Of a stretch of DNA of 64,000 nt, positions 1 through 12,194 are shown in pieces (positions within the stretch are counted from its first letter, which is position 1; each line of letters begins with the position of its first letter). This stretch comes from Ailanthus altissimus (taxonomy: Eukaryota > Streptophyta > Magnoliopsida > Sapindales > Simaroubaceae): the NCBI GenBank assembly GCA_946807835.1, contig OX327686.1, forward strand, positions 14,012,001-14,076,000. The letters are read 5' to 3'. Position numbers and translations under genes: made by a program. The notes beneath the pieces were generated by a model. The model ran no database searches and was not told where the DNA came from. It saw only the letters and a program-made list of their open reading frames with translations.

Positions 1-50
1 AGCATTGTTCGACAATAATATTATGTTATTCAAAGTTATGGGTAATGGAT

Positions 51-189
51 GTTACAAAATTAAAGTAGACAAAAAATCAAACAAGGTCATTTGTATGGAT
101 AAATTTCTCAATAAATAGAGTTACAAAATCAAAGTAGACAAAAAAATCAAACAAGGTCATTTGTATGGATAAATTCCTCAATAAATAGA
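51..189. repeat. Two-copy tandem repeat, about 69-bp unit
   Basis: Two adjacent near-identical units both run from TTACAAAATYAAAGTAGAC to CTCAATAAATAGAG. The second unit differs by a few substitutions and one extra A. No coding potential was recognised. The unit reads like part of a decayed transposon open reading frame, but that is a guess. Confidence 0.85.
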
Positions 190-1086
190 GGATAGATTTT
201 TCAAAAATTTTAACCCATTATTTGCTATTTAGGGAGGAAAACATAGTTGTCTTGATGATAAATTGTAGCATCTTGTGAATAATAAGTGAATTAGTTTTAG
301 TCGGCATGAGTTTGCATTAGTAATAAGTATAAAGATGGAAGAATTTTCTAATCTCTTGTTCAACTCTCTCATTACTTTGTCTCTGCAAATCTATCCTTAA
401 TTATTTTTTTTTATCTTTTTGGTTTTTTCACACTCTCTCAAATTCATCATCCGACATTTCCACTTCATAAATCCGATCTCAAACCAGTTAATTGGCATTC
501 CTACTTTCTCAAATCTTTATTACAATAATAATATAAAGACAACCCATTAGTCCAAATGCCTATCCCATTAGCAGATCAAATCCCATTCCCATCAACCTAT
601 TGCATCTCCACTTTTTCAAATTCTTATTATTATAATCATGTAAAAACAATTCAAAACCCACCCAAAAAAAAAAAAATTATAACCAAAAATGAAGTGAATA
701 TTCTATTCTTTTTTTTTTTTAAAGAGAAAGAGCCAATGAATTAGTTGATGATCAAGTCAACAATGAACCTACAATGAAAAATACAAATGCAATATGAGGA
801 TTTTGGTTAATGGCTAGGGGGTTGGCGGTTGGGCATGATGGGAGGAGGGGACAACGTGAGAGGCGGGCTAGTCATGGTAGGAGGGGGAGGCGGGGTAACG
901 ACCTGGGTTTTTAAATGATCGGTAGGAATTGATTGAGATTTAAAATTTTATTTTTTTTTAATTTTTTAAGATAAAATTTATGAAAAATGATAATTTAACC
1001 TTTAAGGTTTGGTAAAAGGGATAGTTTAGTTACTTAATTTTCAAAATACCTATTTATATCTTGTTATTAACAACCAACATTATTTG
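190..1086. other. AT-rich non-coding stretch
   Basis: No gene or transposon domain was recognised. A short open frame at 556-744 is low-complexity translation of poly-A and poly-T tracts. A locally G-rich patch at about 810-905 (gggaggagg words) is the only compositional departure. Confidence 0.6.
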
Positions 1087-1795
1087 ACAAAATATGCAAT
1101 TTGAAGCGTGTATATATCATTTTGCCTCTGGAAGGCAGAGCACGTGTATTCAAACATTGTCCTATCAATGATGTGTTAGAATAAATTTGAAAGAAATTAA
1201 TTGTTTTTAGGATGTTGAATTTTAAAGAGAAAAATAGTCTATTGTGCCAATTTCCCCCCTAAAATAAATGTAAAATTACAAATTTATCCTTTATTAAAAT
1301 TTAAGAGTATGATCGTTGCATTTTTACCATTGTTAGGGACTTTAAAAGCACAATTAAAGCTTGATTTTAGTCACAATTTCTAACTTTTTAGAGTATGACT
1401 GTTGTATTTTTTACTGTTGTTGGGGGACTTTAAAAGCACAACTGAAGCCTAATTTTAGTTACAATTAGTGACTAACATTACTTCATGGAATATGCAATTT
1501 GAAGCATGCATGTACCATTCTATCCCTAGAAGGCAGAGCGCGTGTATTCGAACATTGTCCCATCAATGATGTGTTAGAATAAATTAAAATGAAATAAATG
1601 GTATTTAGGATATTGAATTTTAGAGGGAAAAATAGTTTATCGTGCTAGTTTTTTCCCTAAATTAAATGTAAAATTATAAATTTTCCCTTAATTAAAATTT
1701 CAAAGTATCACCGTTGTATTTTGTATCGTTGCTGAGGGACTTTAAAAGCACAACTAAAGCCTGATTTTAGTCATAATTTATGGCTTTTCTTTTGC
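1087..1795. repeat. Tandem duplication, about 400-bp period, with a nested 91-bp partial copy
   Basis: The segment at 1087-1380 recurs diverged at 1487-1795. Shared landmarks are ATATGCAATTTGAAGC (1092 and 1491), GAAGGCAGAGC, ATTGTCCYATCAATGATG and GGGACTTTAAAAGCACAA. The last motif occurs three times (about 1336, 1427 and 1736), so a partial copy lies between the two full units. There is no coding sequence. The copies differ by scattered substitutions and small indels, so the duplication is old. Confidence 0.8.
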
Positions 1796-2884
1796 TAAAT
1801 TTGCACTTTGGTACATATACTTTTCTTAGCATTTTTCTTTTTTTTGTGTGTGAATATTTCATTTATGAAACTTATATAAACTGATTTTGAATTTTCTTTT
1901 ACAATTATGGTAATGAAGCATAGAGATATTTCAACCACAAGTTTATTTTAGAATGCAAGCAATGTAAATAAGGGGCTAATAAAATTCAAGAATTGAAATT
2001 GCTTTTGTATGTGTGAGCAAATCTAAAATTTTTATATTCACACATTCACACAACAAGCTCATATTTTGCTTCTCAACAAGTGGTTATACTTACTAAAATT
2101 ATTGGCAACTTGAACTTGATGAATTTCATGAAAGCATTGCAAGGAGAATTCTATTTAATGAAGTAAATAAGGGCTAGTGAAATTCCAGAAAAGGCATTGT
2201 GAATCTAATTTGGTTGCATTTGTTCGCATATCATAATCAGTTGCTAATCCTAATAAGTTGTACTTTCGAAGCATGAGGAGGAGGTGTAACTATTATAGGT
2301 TTTGAAAATATAACTATAATTACAATGCAACTACATTATTAAATAGTTACATTTAACAATATAATGAGTAATCTATAGAATATGAAAGTGAAGATGAAGT
2401 CATGCAAGTTAGTGGTACAGGATTTCAAAGAGTCCAAATAAAGTTAAAAAAAAAAAAGAAAAATGGTAGTACATTTGTTGTCATACTCATAATATAGGCG
2501 ATGTACAGGGATTGCCTTGAGAGGCCAGTGTATGTGTTGTGATACATATAATATTTGAATAAAGATTGTAATTGTATTGTACTTGTGTTAGCAAAAAAAG
2601 AAAAAAACTATTCATCTCATTTTTAGACATCCTAACACAATAAATAGTTAACATTATTAATAAATTTCACATCCTAACACAAATAATTGTTATTATTATC
2701 AATAAAGTTCATTAAAAATAGACATTTGGATGACTTGTTACTTCCACTTATCTTTGTGGTTGTTGAACAGTAGATGATTCTCCTATATAAAATCAAAACA
2801 ATTCATAAGTAATCTTCTTCATTAAGTAAATATAAATAAATGAGTTTATAGTTAATAGAAAACACACCTAATTGGTTACTGGTG
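1796..2884. other. AT-rich stretch, no gene seen
   Basis: I see no recognisable coding region. The right end may be the 3' flank or terminal region of the Mutator-like element that starts at 2885, but no terminal inverted repeat could be matched by eye. Confidence 0.5.
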
Positions 2885-4103
2885 CAACCTTGTATGCCCT
2901 CTTGTTGTAACCAAATTCCTTACATTGTCCACACCTAAAAGTCTCTTTACATTTCTCACTAATTTCTCCCATTCTAACAACCTTAGTTTGCCCACTATAG
3001 CCCTTTTTTGAGGTGAAACTATTTTTTGCTAATCAACTATTATCTATGTTGACTCAACTAGAAAATGGTGGATACAATCTTCATAAGTTACCATATAAGC
3101 TTTCATTATCAGTTTTGGATCAATATAGTCAATGGGATCCTATTTTTTAACTGTAATGTATAGTATTACATACTTGCAAGGAATTCTAGTGATTTGTGAT
3201 TCATTACAATCACATGTTTTATGGGCCAAGTCCACTATATATGTTATCCAGTCCACACCAATAACTTTAAACTCACTATCACTAGCCCTTAAGACCTTCA
3301 CATATCTCCCTAACTTCTTTGATGTTTTTAATTTTCTCATAACATTTGGAGAGAGGTGGCCACTCCAAGTTCTAGCATTTTCAAGCTTTTTTTGCAATCT
3401 TCTTCTTATTATTATTTTTTCTTATAAACTCTAATATGCTCAAAACAAGCCCATCTCTATAGCCATTCAACTAACTATTCTAAGACTTGGACATATTATT
3501 GGTGACATGATCAATTTGATAGAATCTACTTAGAAAATGTGGCATGCTTATGCTTTTTTATCTATCAATGTTAAATAATCAAAAGGGCCAGTGCAGCTAC
3601 CTAGAACAATGACTTATACACCACATCAAGATACCTCTTTTTAAAATTAGCATAAATATGCCTAGCATAGTATTTCTCAATGGCACTCGCCCAATGCTAT
3701 TCTAATCCCTTAAAGATGCCTCTACTTATCTAACATAGATATCACAACATATGAATTCTATATTCCTAAACAATCCTTAAGAATTCCTACAATCCAAGAT
3801 CAAGTCTCTCTATACTCTAATTCACATACATATACTCCTAATGAAAAAAATTTCATTATCAATATTTAGAGACACCGCTGATAAGAGCATACCACCATAA
3901 GGTCCTTTCAGATAGCATCTACCTAACCCTATAAATCACTTACATCCTTTTATAAACCCATTTCTTAATATAGGAAAATTAAACATGAATCTTTCAAACC
4001 TAATGCCTTCATCCTCACCAAGGAAATGAAATTTCATCTTTACAACGGCCCTTGGGTTTCTGTTCATTAAATTTGAGCATAATCTTTTAACCTACCATAA
4101 AAC
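2885..4103 (-). pseudogene. Mutator-like (MULE) transposase, C-terminal two thirds, decayed
   Basis: Read on the minus strand from 4103 downwards, this matches the order of a plant MuDR-type transposase. It starts with the catalytic-region signature around FIGLGRCYLKGPYGGMLL (about 3890-3950). Next comes the segment resembling VTNNMSES...ILEFIRK. The SWIM zinc finger follows in an open frame at 3140-3397, where CDC and a later CKY are visible. A CCHC-like knuckle near 2900-2960 closes it. The SWIM histidine is replaced by Tyr, and the knuckle has lost His and Cys, both to Tyr. Stops and frameshifts interrupt the frame. The left half ends exactly where R copy 1 begins, and the N-terminal part resumes at 6844, so this is one gene split by an insertion. 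It is dead as a transposase. Confidence 0.8.
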
Positions 4104-6843
4104 TGTTGGGATTTTTACTTACGTGCCATCCTATTATTGTATGAATATTTTACTTTATAATATTTATCCAGCACATTCTTTGTTAAATCGCTAATTACTA
4201 TTATTAAATGGTTCAATACTTGTGATGCTACAGACATTATATGATTTGAATGAGTTTAAATTTGGTTATAAGAAGTTTAAAGCAATGTTAAGAGTTAACA
4301 TCACTGAAAACTATAAATGCTAAAGAGTTAGCATGTTATATTAATCAATGAAGTCTAAGTGTTAGAATCTTGTCTGTAACAGTACAAAGACCTGAGAATA
4401 CATTAGTAATAACATAGTTGTTAGAGTTGCAATAAGTGCTAAGAAATATTATTATGCAAGTCTTGTAACAACCCAAATCCCACATCAGGCATACTCGTCC
4501 AAAGTGAAGGCCTTATAAGGAGAAATTTCCCCTACTCTTATGAGGCGCCTTTTGGGGATGGTGATTTATTCTGCCCATAAAGGACAAAATCGTGAGGGCG
4601 AAGGACGCGTGCGTGAACCCCAAAGTGGACAATACCTTGCATAGGAATTTGGGTAGGCTATTTTATTTGGTATCAGAGCCGAGGACGACTCTGTTTCGAT
4701 GGTGGGGGACATTGTAACGACCCAAATCTCACATCGGGCAGACTTGTCCAACGTGAAGGCCTTATAAGGAGAAATCTCCTCTACCCTTGTGAGGCACCTT
4801 TTAGGGATAATGATTTGTTTTGCCTATAAAGGACAAAACCATGAGGGGGAAGGATGCATACGTGAACCCCAAAGCAGACAATACTTTGCACAGAGATCCG
4901 AGAGGGCTATTTCAAGTTTATTATCAAATTTTATGTTTCTAGTCTTAATTTACAAATGCAGGTCTGTCAGTGGAATCATTTTTTATAGACCAGTGTATAC
5001 TATACCTAGATGGTTTAGATGGTTATTCTTAACTAACCATGAGTTTACTGAAAGTTCGTATAGCATGCAGGTGTTAGTAAAGACTAAATACTAAACAGAC
5101 TCAATGAGGACTCCAATAGATATCCTATGAAGCCATCAATGAAAGGTTATCTCGAGTTGAGTAGTATACGTGGTCCTTTGACCTGAGTACTACGTTGGAC
5201 TTATAAGTGATTCATCATACTTTGGTTCCACGCATGTCACAGATCTTTCATGGTGTGACCGCTGCATGTTGCTGGGTATGGTCCGATGCTTATAGAGTCC
5301 GGTGTGTACAGATATGGAATTCGTCAGCTCACATGGATGAGTTCTATATCCGAATGTTCAGAGATTGTATCATAGAAAGTCTTAAGGCCATAAGCAACGA
5401 ACCTAGGAAAAGAGTTTCCTATAGAGTTAAACAATATTATAAAAGTGTTTGCATATATTGTTTATTAAGATACGTGTCTGGAGATAAGTTCACGGATAAG
5501 CACATAGGAATTTGATGGTAGTGATCTATATCTCTACTCTTCTAGGATATAATTGGAGGAATGATTATATATACACTATGACCTCAACTTGTATGGTCTA
5601 CTGCACTGATTTGTAATATCCATGACGTATGCATGGAGCATCGATCTCAAACTCATAGAATAATTCTGTTTGAAAAATTAGGAGTAGACCTAGAGAGTCT
5701 CGCAATATAAAGTGTACTTGTTGTGCACCGAGGCAGCATACCGGATTGAATAGCTTAATACAAAAAATTCCAGTAGACCGGATATTTACTTTGGTTTTCT
5801 TCCGATCGTGCATGTGTCAAAATTTAAGAGTTAAGTACATCTATTAGTTAACAATTAGTTGTTGACCAATAGGATGTTGACACATGGCATATATAGGCCA
5901 ATTATTGTTCGTTTAAAAATTACCAAAATGACCTTATTTGTTGGACAAATAATATCATTATTTTATTCATTAAAATGTTTATTGAATAAAATAATAATAA
6001 TAATAATATATGATATTATTATTTAAATTGAAATCAAATAATTAATTTTTTAATTTAAATTGGCATATTTTTCTACTATAATTTAATATGATTAAATTAT
6101 TTATTTAATATTAATTAAATGATATGATAAGTATAAATGGATGACATTTGTTAATGGTAGGCCTTAAAATATTTTTTAATAATGAGAAAATATTTTCTCA
6201 TTTGGTCTAGATTAAGGCCAAGTTCATTTAAATGATTTTTTTTTCATTTGGTTTATTGTAAATAATAATAAACAAAACACTAATGGCAACACATAATGGA
6301 TGTCATTAGGTGAGAAAATAAAAAATAATAATAAACAAATAAAAAAGTAATATGTTGCTCAATTAATTAAGTGAAAATTAGGCCAAGAATTAGTGAAAAT
6401 TATTGAGAGAATTTGAAAGGCTAAGTGTTAGAAAATTTTCTCAAGTGTTGAGAGCAAATACACATTCTCTCCATTTGTTTTTTCCATTTTGGTCACCCAT
6501 ACTATAAAATAGAAATAATGATTCAAGAGTTGAATCTTTTGTCGAAAAAGCTGCTATTTTAGCTTCCTCAAGCCTACCGTATTGAGGAATTAGAATTGTG
6601 AATGGGTTGCTTCAAGGTAGATACTCTGATTCGACCATATATCAAAGACTTGACAAGGTATTATTCCTTAATCTTGAAGTATTTTACATTTATAAGATAA
6701 CATATAAAAGTTCATTTGTGTTTATCATTAAGTAATTTATATTCTGCTTATCCGCTGCGCATGTATGTATATGATACATATGTTATATTTGAATGATAGA
6801 CACAAACCCACATGCATGCACCATAGGTTTAAAATCACTCACA
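4104..6843 (+). mobile_element. R-family element copy 1 (long solo-LTR-like, 2740 bp)
   Basis: This is the most complete of six related copies in the window (others near 16.2, 19.5, 24.5, 31.5-36.4 and 46.9-52.1 kb). It starts TGTTGGG, followed by the family hallmark CTTACGTGC, and ends TCACA. The flanks AAAAC (4099-4103) and AAAAT (6844-6848) look like a 5-bp target duplication with one change. It has a TATA box at 6503-6510, about 340 bp from the end, as expected for an LTR with a very long U3. No gag or pol is present. It lies inside the MULE transposase gene and splits it. Solo LTR is the preferred reading, with a non-autonomous element as the alternative. Confidence 0.75.
6503..6510 (+). 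promoter_or_regulatory. TATA box of R copy 1
   Basis: TATAAAAT lies in ACTATAAAATAG, in a context of low repeat content. R copy 2 has TATTTAAGG at the corresponding place. It sets the strand and the U3/R boundary of this LTR-like family. Confidence 0.5.
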
Positions 6844-7990
6844 AAAATATAACATATCATTCCCTATTATTATTAAGTGCCCTAGGCTTTGCCCTATAAA
6901 TATTTTTTTTTGTTCTATAGAACACCCTATAAGTTCTTCATGGTTCTTCATTAATTTCCTTTTGGTGGTATTGTTGAATTATTCTTTAGCTGTTTCATAT
7001 ACCTTGCAATAATCCACCAACATGAAGCCTATTTGTTTTCTAACACCATTGTCACATGCGTGCTCCTCTTATAATTGTTGAACTTTAAAAACTGATCTAG
7101 ATGTTACCCTAGAAGTATATATGAACCATTTACATCATGCACCTGCACATTTTACTTTAAATCCTTTATTATCATTCTTTAACATAATTAACTAAAATCC
7201 CTCATGTATGCAATAGTTTTTCTTGACTACTCTAAAGTGAACTACGTCATAGAATTCCTGCTATTATATATATCATGGTCATCATCTTATTCATGTCTCA
7301 TTTATTCCCTCCCAACTGATCTAACAAATCTAGCAGTAGGTGTATCATCCTCTGAATCTAACAGTAACCCATTTGCTTTAACATCTTCATCATAATTAGA
7401 TAGGAGTTCATCATTTACATCATCGTCTATGTTCCTTCATCTTCATTAACCCCTGTACCTTCATCTGTACTAACACTTGTTCCTTCATCTCTATTAACCC
7501 CATGTACCTTGATCTTTACTAACCCATCTATTGTGATCTATACTAACCCTATAGCTTTATCTCTACTAACCCTTATAGCTTGATCTATATTTACCTATGT
7601 TCCTTCACATTCCCCATTGACATCATTACTATCATCCCCACTTTTATTGTTTGTCCAAACTACCTCATTAAAGTTGTCTTCTTATGATTGTGTCTATGTG
7701 TTTATATTAGGTTGTTGATGTGGGCTAGTATAGATGGGGCTATTAGCGAGGATAAGACATTATTGTGAGTTTGGTTTGTGACAGAGACTATGCAGTGTGG
7801 TTGCTTTGGGGCTATTGGTTGAGTATTAGGCATATGCGGCATTGTTTTGGAACGAATTGGGTAGTGTGGTTAAGTATTAGGATTAGGTGGGCTTGCTTTA
7901 GACTGGACTAAATTTATCTCCCTTATATGAATTTTGGAGCAACTTTTTCTTTTTAGTTTTGAAGTCTAATTTTTTGTGCTAGGTGATGAA
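6844..7990 (-). pseudogene. Mutator-like transposase, N-terminal part, decayed
   Basis: This continues the pseudogene at 2885-4103 across the R insertion. On the minus strand the segment at about 6890-7160 reads like the MULE DNA-binding region. Visible pieces are FKVKCAGA.CKWFIY followed by NIYRAKPRALNNNRE, corresponding to the usual 'kC.gC.W.i.as' and 'vyrAK.kAle' blocks. Upstream, at 7430-7620, lies the low-complexity acidic repeat region typical of these proteins. Its units encode DEGT/VN-type residues and appear on the plus strand as repeated 'ccttcatctctactaaccc' words. The start of the gene is not definable. Multiple stops make it non-functional. Confidence 0.7.
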
Positions 7991-9282
7991 CACTTGAAAT
8001 TATACATTTAATAAGGGTTTTACATCACTGTTCTGTATTACCAATGTCATTAACCTCCCTAACTTAAGCATGCTTATAATATCGTACGTAATTAGTTTTT
8101 AACTATTTTGTGGTAGGTTCGGTAAAATAAGCATAACTTTCTACCTAAGGATCCAATTGGTGTGATTTGTAATCCTATGAAGAGCTAACTTAATGGGCTA
8201 TTATTATATTTCATAAGGAATTTATAATTCAAGCATTTGGAGGGTGAAAATGGCCTAGAGAATAGCTGATCTGCAATACAGGCTCAGTCCGAACAGTTAT
8301 CAATATTTGGCCCATAACTAGAGAAATATGTATCTAATATATATTATACAACTTAATTTAGAAAGGTAAGAGACTTATTTACAACTTTGACTTTTTGGAT
8401 AATTAAGTGGGTGCATCATAATAATCAGTGCAAATTAGTTATCTTCCTTCTTTACTTTTATCATTCAAGTGGTTATCTCCTTATTTGTCTTGTATTATCT
8501 ACGTTTTTCTATAAATAAATAGCCTATTTATGCCAAAAGTATGTAATTAGAAAGTTAGATTTTAGTTTAAAAATACTTGTCTTTTGTATTATCTCTTTGC
8601 AGTATTATTTCTTTCATTTACTATTCTAAAGTTCATGTTACATCTTCTTCTATCTATTTTTTTTAATTTTATTATATTCAAGTAATTTTTATTTTACTAA
8701 GGTGAAGGGATGAAACTCTAGGTAAGGTAATAAGATATACTTCAACTCTAATTCTAGAATTGAATGTTCTATTTTTTAGTTAAGCAAATTTATATATAAT
8801 ATATTTATTTTAATTTACAATATTGTTACCCTTTCTTGTAAAATGGTGTATTTTGATTTATTATAAAAAATTATTATAATTGGTACAATAAATTCTTAAA
8901 ATAATTTATAAGATTTATCGTAGATACCTTTTTTTGTAAAGTGAGAGTCATGATTTATTGTAAATAAATATAAATATTAGCATAATAAATATTTGAACCC
9001 ATTTACAAGATTTGGTGTATAATAATTAAAAGAAATAAATACTAGTTAATATATAAATGATGATAAACTTTAATTGTTAAATCTTTCGATTGGAACCTCT
9101 TTTGTGTGAGGATTCTAATTGAATTATAATAAAAAAAGTTGAATATATTCTTATTTTATATGTCAAGAGTAGATCCTCCTAAATTTAGCATTCATTTTAA
9201 TTGGTTATTTAAAATTTATTATTTACAAACGTCTTATATTGCTTTATTTGTCTTTAGAGTATTTATAGTTTGTAATTTTAAT
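7991..9282. other. AT-rich intergenic DNA
   Basis: No coding or transposon motif was recognised. There are long A/T runs and poly-pyrimidine stretches. This begins the relatively transposon-poor interval that contains the MYB gene. Confidence 0.55.
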
Positions 9283-9475
9283 TCCACTTTCTTGTAGATC
9301 GACCTCGTTCTTACCGGGTTATTTATTACTTTGACAATCCTGCACCTGAGAATAAACTCCTATATTTTAGACGTGTCACTAGGGACAGTTGGAGACATCG
9401 GGTCCTATTAGGTGATGTAAACATGCTTAAAGGGAGTACCTCAACATCAACTACTAAAAGCATCCACTCCCTTTA
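9283..9475 (+). other. Possible coding remnant or exon of unknown protein
   Basis: Immediately after a pyrimidine-rich tract ending TTTCTTGTAG, which resembles a splice acceptor, an open frame of about 60 codons begins around 9300. It has unusually protein-like composition, containing RVIYYFDNPAPENKLLYF and ending at a TAG at 9473-9475. I do not recognise the family. A separate minus-strand open frame at 9473-9724 (83 codons, starting MAPKRKQNG) abuts it, and I do not recognise that either. With no start codon, no second exon and no homology evidence, this could be a chance frame or a fragment of a gene or transposon. Confidence 0.25.
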
Positions 9476-9724
9476 GTAGCACCATTCAAGCAATGCCACA
9501 AAGTCTACGTCTATTTTAAGTAGTTGCCTTTTCATGAGCCAAAGAACTACAATAGTAACCTTAAGTTTCTCATTTGGTTGTAGTGGCTTATGAACATTTT
9601 GGTACGACAATATGTCTAGGGCTATTAAATTATAGGTATCAGAGGTAAAATCATGCATATAGTCATCAAAATTCAATACACTAATGATCATTGCCACCCC
9701 ATTTTGTTTTCTCTTAGGAGCCAT

Positions 9725-12194
9725 TGATTTAAGTTCATATCAGGCACAAATTAAGATTAGGCAATTAAAGAAATAGAAAACCCTAATCAACCAAACAATT
9801 ATATTGCACACTCAACATTCGAAAAAAACAAACATAAATAGAGCCATGCATAAAGCTATAAACAAATTTATAAAACACTCAAAATTTGACAAAAATAAAC
9901 ATAAACAAAGTCGTATAATATGCAATAAAAAAAGTCCATTAACTCAAAAATTGTTTCAAAACCCTAAAATTAATAAACACTTTTGTGCATATCCATGAAA
10001 GACAATATCAATCTTTACAAAGTATCATTATATTAGCATTATACAAGTATATATTGATAAAAATATCTTAAAAAATTATTTTTAATTTTTTTATGAATGT
10101 GTATTACGCTCATAAATTGATCTTCTCTATATTTGGTGCCTTGGTTATCTATGAATTACAAATCTAATGGTAATGCATTTGATTTTGAAATTATAGTGGA
10201 ACAATAAAGAGGGAAGTTTTCTATATTTTTCGAACAGTTAAAGAGAGTGTTAGATAAATACAATCTCTACATTTTTTTAGCGTCAAAAACTTGCACAAAA
10301 TAATTGATGTCACGTGTTGTTTGATAAAATAGTTACGTATGCCACTTGTTTGATATATTCTTTTTCTCTAAATAATGTTAAATAAATAACATTTCCCTTC
10401 TATTATAAAGTCGAAGGTCACTCTCTAATAACAATGGTGTAATAGCTAAATCCTCTGTATCTTACGGGACCATGGACCGGCAATATTTCTCTTTAAATTT
10501 GCACCCCAATTTAAAAAAGCTTTCAGGATTTGACACCTGATATAAAGTTGCCACCAACGGTCAGTCCACGTGACTCCAATGACATCGGAGGTGTTTACTG
10601 CGGACAATTGGGGCACGTGATTCTATTAGGAAGTGGGCCCCGGAATTTAATTTTGATTCGGAAAGATGGACATCGATCATGTGATCGATGTTGACACATA
10701 GACTCCGATGTTACCACATTGACTAAAATCTGCACAGAAACTGACAAACAAGGTCTCATCACACAACCTAGGAAACTAACATTAATTTATTATTAATTTT
10801 GTCCTCTCTTTTTTATAACAAACTGCAATATTACGATATGAAAAAATAATATAAAAAAAAAACACAAGAAATGTTACAAAGAAAAATCCAAAAAAAGAAT
10901 ATTCGGATGATGTGATATATATTATTATTTTATTAGATTTTGAATTTCTATTCACGCATGTGATAACAAAAATAAGTGACGAGAGTTTATTAAAGAAAAA
11001 AATAACTCTTTTGTTTTAGATTGCAAAAGTTTTTTTAAAAGCAAATACTTGAAAAAAAGATTTGGGTTTGTATTGTATAAATAAAATAAATATGACAAGA
11101 TTAATTTTTCTTTTTTTTTTTTTAAATCAAATGACGAGGAAGTTAAAATTATATGTTCAAAGTATATTTTCTAATCCTAAAAATTTTACCCATATCTTAG
11201 GCTTAGCATTTGAAATCTTGTTTGCTCTATTAAACCTTAATGTAATTGACGGCATTTAAGAAGTCGATGTCCAAATATAAATATTAGGTCAACATACGGC
11301 TACTGGAGAGGGAAATTATTAAAGTTAAACTTTTATGGGGGCAAAGTTTAATTATGAAACAAAGAGTTAAAGTTTAAAATTATTTATTATTAGGAATATA
11401 ATAGCCAATTTTTTTTTTAAAAAAATATTTATTTTGATTCTAAGAAATTTTGACGTTTGTCCTGCTGCCCGTTGTATTAGTTCTGCATCTATCAACATCA
11501 ATAATGGATAAAATGTTTAGTAAATAATTTTAGAATTAATTTGAGTATACTGTAGCTTTACTGACATAAAAAAAAAATTATATTTTCTCGTCAGTTTATC
11601 AAACCCTTGATCTAGATATTGGAAATATGAATGCTTTTTGCCAACTTTCCAAGCCGGGAGAGGGCAAAATCTTCTTTTTCCTAGATAAACGTCCTTCACG
11701 TAAATGACACATTCATCAATATTAAATTTCATTATTTATATAACACAGGATGTAAATAAGCAGATTTACTGATTGATTGAAAAGCCTCAGATCTTATCTT
11801 CATATAGAGTGTCGGCCTGTCTTATATCACAATGTCATTCTTTATGTACACCTTCTATATCAAACTCATCAATTATAACTCAACTTGTCTAGAAAAGTGA
11901 AATATATATGAAGGCAGAGAGAGAAAAGAAAAATATTCAAAGCTGGGGTTAATGATAGGATGAGATGGCCTGCATGCAAACAAAGACATGCACTCCGAAA
12001 ACAAATCAATAAAAGGCTCTTCTTATTTAATTATATGATCCTCAAACCACTAATTACAAGCTAAACATGAATATTTACTTAAGACGCTAGTCAATAATAT
12101 CACACAGTTACATGGTTATAGAGTTAAGGATTACATTAAAAACAAGGGTTATTATTATTATATCAGACTAATTAATACTAGTATTATTGCTCAA
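9725..12194. other. Intergenic region downstream of the MYB gene
   Basis: No gene was found. The region is AT-rich except for a GC-richer patch at about 10480-10760, listed separately. Short open frames at 9804, 11062 and 11517 are low-complexity and have no recognisable domain. Since the MYB gene is on the minus strand, this is its 3' side, and 11900-12194 should include its 3' untranslated region. Confidence 0.6.
10560..10700. promoter_or_regulatory. G-box pair and palindrome in a GC-richer patch
   Basis: Two CACGTG G-boxes lie about 50 bp apart (in TCCACGTGAC near 10566 and GGGCACGTGATT near 10614). They are followed by GTGGGCCCCGG and by an inverted repeat at 10670-10691 with arms ACATCGATCA and TGATCGATGT around a TG centre. 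G-boxes are known bHLH/bZIP sites. Whether this patch is a promoter, an enhancer or a transposon remnant cannot be decided, and no neighbouring start codon with gene structure was found. Confidence 0.4.

Noticed and set aside
4566..5515. Several short open frames inside R copy 1 (4566-4751, 4789-5094, 5207-5515) as genes
   Set aside because: The same sequence recurs at five other places with different stops, so the frames are not conserved between copies.
7430..7620. CRISPR-like or satellite array of 'ccttcatctctactaaccc' units
   Set aside because: Units are irregular and degenerate, and they coincide with the acidic low-complexity part of the MULE transposase on the other strand.
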